Shown piece by piece: positions 59,623 through 64,000 of a stretch of DNA of 64,000 nucleotides. A program made the position numbers and the translations under genes. The notes under the pieces were generated by a model, which saw only the letters and a program-made list of their open reading frames with translations, was not told where the DNA came from and searched no databases. Within the stretch, counting starts at the first letter, position 1, and the number at the start of each line of letters is the position of its first letter. This DNA is from DASPJL01 sp035628645 (lineage in GTDB: Bacteria; Bacteroidota; Bacteroidia; Cytophagales; Cyclobacteriaceae): the NCBI GenBank assembly GCA_035628645.1, contig DASPJL010000195.1, forward strand, positions 74,161 to 138,160, in the 5' to 3' direction.

Positions 59623-59925
59623 ATGTCTGACCGGATTCCAAAAGTATTTAAGAGTTTTTATTTTATCGTAGGTGTTGGCTTTCTTGTTTGGATGCTATTT
59701 TTTGATGCAAGCGATTTGATCACTCAATATAAACTTTCAAGCACTAAGAGTGATTTAATTGATGAGAAAGAATATTATCTTAAGAAAATACAGGAAGTAA
59801 AACAGGAGCGAAAAGAGCTTCTAAGTAATCCTACACTCTTAGAAAAATTTGCCCGGGAAAGGTATCTGATGAAAAAGCCTTCCGAGGACGTATTCATAGT
59901 CATTGATGAAAAAAAGGAAAACTAG
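59623..59925 (+). CDS. Septum formation initiator family protein (DivIC/FtsB-like)
   Basis: The 100-residue protein has one membrane helix near the N-terminus (FYFIVGVGFLVWMLFF), followed by a coiled coil (SDLIDEKEYYLKKIQEVKQERKELLSN) and the family end NPTLLEKFARERYLMKKPSEDVFIV. It should sit in the division complex with FtsL and FtsQ-like partners. Its place after eno is widely conserved across bacteria. Confidence 0.9.
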   Translation: MSDRIPKVFKSFYFIVGVGFLVWMLFFDASDLITQYKLSSTKSDLIDEKEYYLKKIQEVKQERKELLSNPTLLEKFARERYLMKKPSEDVFIVIDEKKEN

Positions 59926-60027
59926 CGCGCCATTTTAAGCTTTTCCTATATTTATTCCTCTTAAAAATCTTTTTTGAAATACAATGGAGTTATCCTTCTC
60001 CCGTTTGAATTGTAGTTATTTACTACC

Positions 60028-60648
60028 ATGAACAAAAGCTTTGTTTTTTACTTATCCATACTATTATCATTGATTTCTATCAGTTTAAGCTATGCTCAAA
60101 ATGACAGCAGCTACGTAAGGACTGATAAATCTGAAAATGAGAAAGAGGAAAGAGAGGAAGGATTTACGCCATTAAAAGAAAAAGTCTATGTAGGTCTTTA
60201 TCCTGGGTTTTCATGGAGTAATTATGCTTCATCTTACGAAATATCTCCTTTAGTGGGTTTGGATATTATTCCTAAATTATCAGTGGGGTTGGGAATGGTT
60301 TATAAGAGTAGCAGTAGTAAAGGATATTATACCACTACCGGTACGGTTGATCCCTATAAAGCAGGAATTTTTGGCGGTCGGGCATTTGCTTTTTACAATG
60401 TCTATCAAAGTTTTTGCGCATACACTGAATACGAGGGTGTAACAATTAATATTAAAAGAGATTATGATCCGGACGTTAAAATATGGAAGCCTGCTTTTAA
60501 TGCAGGGATTTTATATAAGTCAGAAATCGGCAATAAATTTTCTGCCAACCTTTTAGTGCTTTATAACTTACTGTATAGAGAGGATGCTTTTTTCAGAGAG
60601 AGCCCTTTAGACATAAGGATCGGGTTTCTTTACTATCCTTTTAGATGA
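60028..60648 (+). CDS. Predicted outer-membrane beta-barrel protein, function unknown
   Basis: The 206-residue product has a signal peptide (FVFYLSILLSLISISLSYAQN, cleavage near residue 24), then an acidic linker, then alternating hydrophobic and aromatic strands (KVYVGLYPGFSWSNYASSYEISPLVGLDIIPKLSVGLGMVYK, FGGRAFAFYNVYQSFCAYTEYEGV, IRIGFLYYPFR). This fits a small eight-strand barrel like OmpW/OmpX-type proteins in Bacteroidota. The last aromatic residues match a barrel end. I do not recognise a specific family. It overlaps the convergent Ldh gene by 16 bases. Confidence 0.65.
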   Translation: MNKSFVFYLSILLSLISISLSYAQNDSSYVRTDKSENEKEEREEGFTPLKEKVYVGLYPGFSWSNYASSYEISPLVGLDIIPKLSVGLGMVYKSSSSKGYYTTTGTVDPYKAGIFGGRAFAFYNVYQSFCAYTEYEGVTINIKRDYDPDVKIWKPAFNAGILYKSEIGNKFSANLLVLYNLLYREDAFFRESPLDIRIGFLYYPFR

Positions 60649-61712
60649 AACGGCAATTGAAACTTTCTGCCAAGTTCTTCCAGATCTTTAACCACAGCAG
60701 GAAGTAGGGGAATGCCTTCCTTAAGCCTTATTGCTTCCATTTCCCTTTCAGGATCTCCGGGTATCAAAACTTTGTCATTTTCCTGCGTAGGTTTAGCGCT
60801 TCTGAACCTTTCAATCCAATTGTCCATATGCTGCTTAAATTCTGAAGCAGGACGAAAAGCGTCCACTCGGATGGCCCCGAAGAAATGACCTATGCCCTCA
60901 CCTACAGGATCTGGAGCTAAAGGTAAGAAGCTGACAAATGGCGGAACCCACGGTCCATAATTTGCACCCGAAAAAACCGCTGAAAAAATGTCTACCACTG
61001 CTCCAAGACAATAACCTTTGTGGCTTCCATGTTCCCGGTCTCCTCCCAAAGGAAGCAAGGCGCCTCCTGATTTTAAAGCATGAGGATCTGTGGACGGATT
61101 TCCTGAGGCATTTTGAATCCATCCTAAAGGAGCTTCTTCCCCTTTTCTTTGGAGAATTTCGAGTTTTCCGTTTGCTGCGGTGGTGGTGGCAAAGTCAGCT
61201 ACAAAAGGAGGTTGTTTGCCTGCCGGAATTGCTACGGCAATAGGATTTGTTCCTAGCAATCTTTCCAATGAACAGGTTGGAGCAACCAATGGACTTGCAT
61301 TCGTCATTGATATCCCAATCATATCATTTTCAACTGCCAGTAACGCGTGATGACCTGCAATTCCATAATGGTTTGAGTTTTTAACAGAAACCCAGCCGCT
61401 TCCTACTTGTCTGGCTTTGTCTATTGCAACCTGCATGGCTTTAGGCGCAACTACTAATCCTAGTCCGCTGTCTCCGTCTATAGTTGCAGTGCTTGGTGTT
61501 TCGTAACTTATTTTTATTGAAGGTTTTGCATTAATTCTATTTGCTTCCCAAAGTCTCACATATCCAATTAGCCTTGCAATACCATGAGAATCAACGCCAC
61601 GAATATCTGCTGAAATTAAAACTTTAGCAGCCAGCCCGGCATCTGCTTCATTACAACCAATTTTTAAGAAGATATTTTTAGAAAAGGAAAGAAGTTGCTC
61701 GTAGGAATACAT
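60633..61712 (-). CDS. Ldh-family NAD(P)-dependent oxidoreductase (malate/L-lactate/ureidoglycolate dehydrogenase type)
   Basis: The 359-residue protein has DIRGVDSHGIARLIGYVRLW with the catalytic His, GDSGLGLVVAPKAMQVAIDKAR, VSVKNSNHYGIAGHHALLA, the nucleotide-binding stretch GTNPIAVAIP and ADFATTTAANGKLE, and GSHKGYCLGAVVDIFSAVFSGA. This family reduces 2-oxoacids; the actual substrate is not decided by these residues. I use the ATG at 61712; an in-frame TTG six codons upstream would lie inside the predicted -7 element. It converges with the barrel gene. Confidence 0.9.
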   Translation of the reverse strand: MYSYEQLLSFSKNIFLKIGCNEADAGLAAKVLISADIRGVDSHGIARLIGYVRLWEANRINAKPSIKISYETPSTATIDGDSGLGLVVAPKAMQVAIDKARQVGSGWVSVKNSNHYGIAGHHALLAVENDMIGISMTNASPLVAPTCSLERLLGTNPIAVAIPAGKQPPFVADFATTTAANGKLEILQRKGEEAPLGWIQNASGNPSTDPHALKSGGALLPLGGDREHGSHKGYCLGAVVDIFSAVFSGANYGPWVPPFVSFLPLAPDPVGEGIGHFFGAIRVDAFRPASEFKQHMDNWIERFRSAKPTQENDKVLIPGDPEREMEAIRLKEGIPLLPAVVKDLEELGRKFQLPFHLKG

Positions 61713-61727
61713 TTGGTATTTTTTGAG

Positions 61728-61758
61728 CAAATGTAAATGCGAAGAAAGTAAATACCAA
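61728..61758 (-). promoter_or_regulatory. Promoter of the Ldh-family gene (TTG-N20-TACATTTG)
   Basis: On the minus strand TTG (61756-61758) and TACATTTG (61728-61735) are separated by 20 bases. The ATG at 61712 follows 15 bases later, giving a very short leader. Confidence 0.65.
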
Positions 61759-61825
61759 TTATCTCAGTCTTTAACTTAGAACTCTTGTGTAAAAAATCCC
61801 TTTGGAAAAGGATGAGCCAGTTCGC

Positions 61826-62773
61826 TTATAAGGTAACTTGTTTATTTTTTACTAAAAGATTCAATATGCCTTCTTTTAAAGCATAACTTGAAACTCTGAT
61901 TTTACTGATAGGATAATTCTGAAGGACAAATTTTATTAAACAAGAAGCTACAACGACCATATCTACACGTAGCTCGATCATTCCGGGAATCTTTAATCTT
62001 TCAGCTCGTATTTTGGAAATTATTTCCTCATGAATGGCAAGGTAGGCATCTATCGGCAAGTCGCATTCGGTTTCGCTTTCAAGGTCTAAGTCAATGCCTT
62101 GTTCCTTATTATATATCTCACAAAGGGTATCAAAAGTACCCGAACAGCCTACTAAAATTTTAGGCTGAAACTCTTTAATGGCTTTTGAAAGCGGTTTTAA
62201 GTTTTGTTCCAGGTATTCATATAGTTTCTTCCTCGAGGAAGAAGGCATAGGATCCTGAGCATGAAATTTGTCTAACAACCGCTGCGCGCCTATCTCAAAA
62301 CTTTTTTTCCAGAGAATTTCGTAGTCATTGCAAATTATAAACTCTACACTTCCCCCGCCTATGTCCATTATCATAGAAGTATCACTACCTAAATTTAATG
62401 CAGCACTTACACCCTGATAAATATAATTTGCCTCCTGGTCTCCATCAATGATTTTCACTTCAATACCCGTCCTCGCTTTTATGGTTTCAACCATTAGTTT
62501 TCCATTGGAAGCATTTCTTACAGCGCTAGTAGCGGTAGCATAAACTCTTTTTATCCGGTATTCCTCTATTATATTTTTAAAGTTGTCCATGGCAGTAATT
62601 GCTCTTTCAAAAGCATCGTGAGTTATGAAACCCGCACTAATTCCGCCCTGTCCAATTTTAACTGTAGTTTTTTCTTTAAAAACAGTTTTAAAGCCAGTAG
62701 TATTTAATTCTGCGATCAGTAAATGAAAGGTATTGGTACCTAAATCAATTACACCTATTTTTTCCTTCGACAT
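61826..62773 (-). CDS. Ppx/GppA-family phosphatase
   Basis: The 315-residue protein belongs to the ASKHA fold with IGVIDLGTNTFHLLIAEL (phosphate loop 1), ATATSAVRNASNG, the catalytic-region Glu in DGDQEANYIYQGV, MIMDIGGGSVEFIIC (phosphate loop 2), and VGCSGTFDTLCEIY. Members hydrolyse polyphosphate or pppGpp; at this short length without the C-terminal HD-like domain I cannot choose between them. The ATG at 62773 is preferred to an in-frame TTG six codons upstream. It is divergent from the carboxyltransferase gene. Confidence 0.92.
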   Translation of the reverse strand: MSKEKIGVIDLGTNTFHLLIAELNTTGFKTVFKEKTTVKIGQGGISAGFITHDAFERAITAMDNFKNIIEEYRIKRVYATATSAVRNASNGKLMVETIKARTGIEVKIIDGDQEANYIYQGVSAALNLGSDTSMIMDIGGGSVEFIICNDYEILWKKSFEIGAQRLLDKFHAQDPMPSSSRKKLYEYLEQNLKPLSKAIKEFQPKILVGCSGTFDTLCEIYNKEQGIDLDLESETECDLPIDAYLAIHEEIISKIRAERLKIPGMIELRVDMVVVASCLIKFVLQNYPISKIRVSSYALKEGILNLLVKNKQVTL

Positions 62774-62958
62774 AATTTTTGCTCTCCCCAAGGTTTAAAT
62801 CCAATTGAAATAATTAGAAAAAATTTTTTGCAAAGAAAGCCTATATTTCCTTACAAAAAGCTTGCCTGATCGCAATAAATGCTAAAATTTTTGATTTAGA
62901 AACATTAATTTAATTTTAAACATACATAGCATATATTTAACTTCTACTTTTACAATTA

Positions 62959-64000
62959 ATGGCAAAGACTAATTATCCAAATAAAAAAGCAAAACGATCG
63001 GTCTTAGAAAAGAAAAACGCAGAGGCTTTACTAGGCGGCGGTCAAGCGAGAATTGACGCTCAGCACAAAAAAGGCAAACTCACTGCAAGGGAGCGATTGG
63101 AATTATTGTTAGACAAAGATTCTTTTGAAGAAATTGGGAAATTTGTGATGCATAGAAGCAAAGATTTTGGTTTGGATAAAGAATATTACTTGGGCGATGG
63201 AGTAGTTACTGGTTTTGGGAAGGTAAATGGAAGGCTTGTCTATGTTTTTTCGCAGGATTTTACCGTTTTTGGAGGATCATTATCTGAAGCGCATGCAGAA
63301 AAAATTTGTAAAATTTTAGATTTAGCAATGCAAAACGGCGCTCCGGTTATTGGATTAAATGATTCAGGCGGGGCAAGGATCCAGGAAGGCGTTCTGTCTT
63401 TGGGCGGTTATGCAGATATTTTTTATAGAAATACGATTGCTTCGGGTGTAGTGCCCCAATTATCAGCAATTATGGGACCTTGTGCCGGGGGAGCGGTTTA
63501 TTCACCAGCAATTACAGACTTTGTATTAATGGTAGAAAATACCAGCTATATGTTTGTGACCGGGCCTAACGTAGTGAAAACCGTTACCCAGGAAAATGTA
63601 ACAGCAGAAGAGCTTGGCGGTGCATCTACGCACAGCACCAAAAGCGGAGTAACACATTTCTCCTGCCCAAATGAATTGGCTTGTATCAATGATATAAAAA
63701 AACTTTTGCAGTACATTCCTCAAAATTGTGAAGAAGATTCTCCCACATACTTTTACGAACCTTCCGGCGACGAATTTAGGCCTGCATTAGACGATCTTCT
63801 TCCTGATAATCCTAATCAACCTTACGATATGAGGGAGATAATTTCAGAATTGGTTGACGAGGGAAGTTTTTTTGAGGTCCACAAAAATTTTGCTGAGAAT
63901 ATCGTAGTAGGATTTGCATTGCTTGCAGGACGAAGTATCGGAGTCGTGGGAAATCAACCTGCAGTACTTGCCGGTGTTTTGGATAGACATGCAAGTACCA
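62959..64000 (+). CDS. Acyl-CoA carboxylase carboxyltransferase subunit, PccB-like (partial, runs off the end)
   Basis: The 347 codons present start MAKTNYPNKKAKRSVLEKKN and include the family signatures GGGQARIDAQHKKGKLTARERLELLLD, YVFSQDFTVFGGSLSEAHAEKICKILDLAM, the oxyanion-hole loop LNDSGGARIQEGV, and GPCAGGAVYSPAITDF. It transfers carboxyl groups from biotin to acyl-CoA, most likely propionyl-CoA. The second half, with the other oxyanion region, is outside the window. A biotinyl carrier at 24290 is a possible partner. No clear promoter consensus was found in the 185-base divergent gap. Confidence 0.95.
   Translation, partial: MAKTNYPNKKAKRSVLEKKNAEALLGGGQARIDAQHKKGKLTARERLELLLDKDSFEEIGKFVMHRSKDFGLDKEYYLGDGVVTGFGKVNGRLVYVFSQDFTVFGGSLSEAHAEKICKILDLAMQNGAPVIGLNDSGGARIQEGVLSLGGYADIFYRNTIASGVVPQLSAIMGPCAGGAVYSPAITDFVLMVENTSYMFVTGPNVVKTVTQENVTAEELGGASTHSTKSGVTHFSCPNELACINDIKKLLQYIPQNCEEDSPTYFYEPSGDEFRPALDDLLPDNPNQPYDMREIISELVDEGSFFEVHKNFAENIVVGFALLAGRSIGVVGNQPAVLAGVLDRHAST

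Noticed and set aside
1..64000. CRISPR array, insertion sequence, prophage or defence island
   Set aside because: No spaced direct repeats, transposase, integrase or phage genes were seen; gene order is that of a stable core chromosome.

Overview
The window is a 64 kb piece of an AT-rich bacterial chromosome from the phylum Bacteroidota, most likely the order Cytophagales. The evidence is a SusC/SusD outer-membrane pair, the Bacteroidota promoter form TTG-N19-21-TANNTTTG in front of many genes, start codons mostly preceded by A-rich sequence instead of a Shine-Dalgarno motif, DUF2723 and DUF3467 genes, and an EF-P of the EHRTPGN loop type. I see no insertion sequence, prophage, CRISPR array or rRNA gene.

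Region 1 (1-8919) starts inside a susC gene, followed by susD and two lipoproteins built from FG-GAP/VCBS repeats, the second of which carries a c-type haem motif. Then come efp (elongation factor P) and a TesA-like SGNH esterase. Region 2 (8927-24787) is mixed housekeeping: a divergent J-protein/Hsp20 stress pair with a convincing sigma-54 promoter for hsp20, a VWA membrane protein and a DUF2723 membrane protein, an M42 peptidase, thioredoxin, a TPR protein, two family-2 glycosyltransferases, an ECF-type sigma factor with a zinc-type anti-sigma partner, gmk, nadD, the pyrH-frr pair and a small biotinyl-domain protein.

Region 3 (24875-56778) is the core information-processing cluster: tRNA-Tyr, tRNA-Gly and tRNA-Thr, tuf, tRNA-Trp, secE, nusG, rplKAJL, rpoB, rpoC, a DUF3467 gene, rpsL, rpsG, fusA, rpsJ, then the S10, spc and alpha clusters from rplC to rplQ, including secY, map, infA and rpoA. 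It is cut into transcription units by hairpin terminators and by promoters that share an extended motif, TANNTTTGCA followed two bases later by CC. Several intergenic stretches hold hairpins that look regulatory: the rplC leader can fold into two mutually exclusive hairpins, the rplL-rpoB gap holds three hairpins in a row, the rpoB-rpoC gap holds crossing inverted repeats, and hairpins precede rpsK and rpsD.

Region 4 (56850-64000) holds carA, eno, a DivIC/FtsB-like cell division protein, a predicted outer-membrane barrel protein, an Ldh-family oxidoreductase, a Ppx/GppA phosphatase and the first 347 codons of an acyl-CoA carboxylase carboxyltransferase that runs off the window. The only gap longer than 300 bases, between carA and eno, holds the carA terminator, a promoter element and about 160 bases of purine-rich, GAAA-loop-rich sequence that looks like a structured RNA, possibly a relic of group II intron domain I.

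The best leads for new biology are RNA and promoter level: the eno leader, the rplC leader switch, the sigma-54 hsp20 promoter with paired upstream sites, and the shared promoter motif of translation genes. Among proteins, the haem-motif FG-GAP lipoprotein beside SusCD and the EF-P with asparagine at the usually modified loop position stand out.
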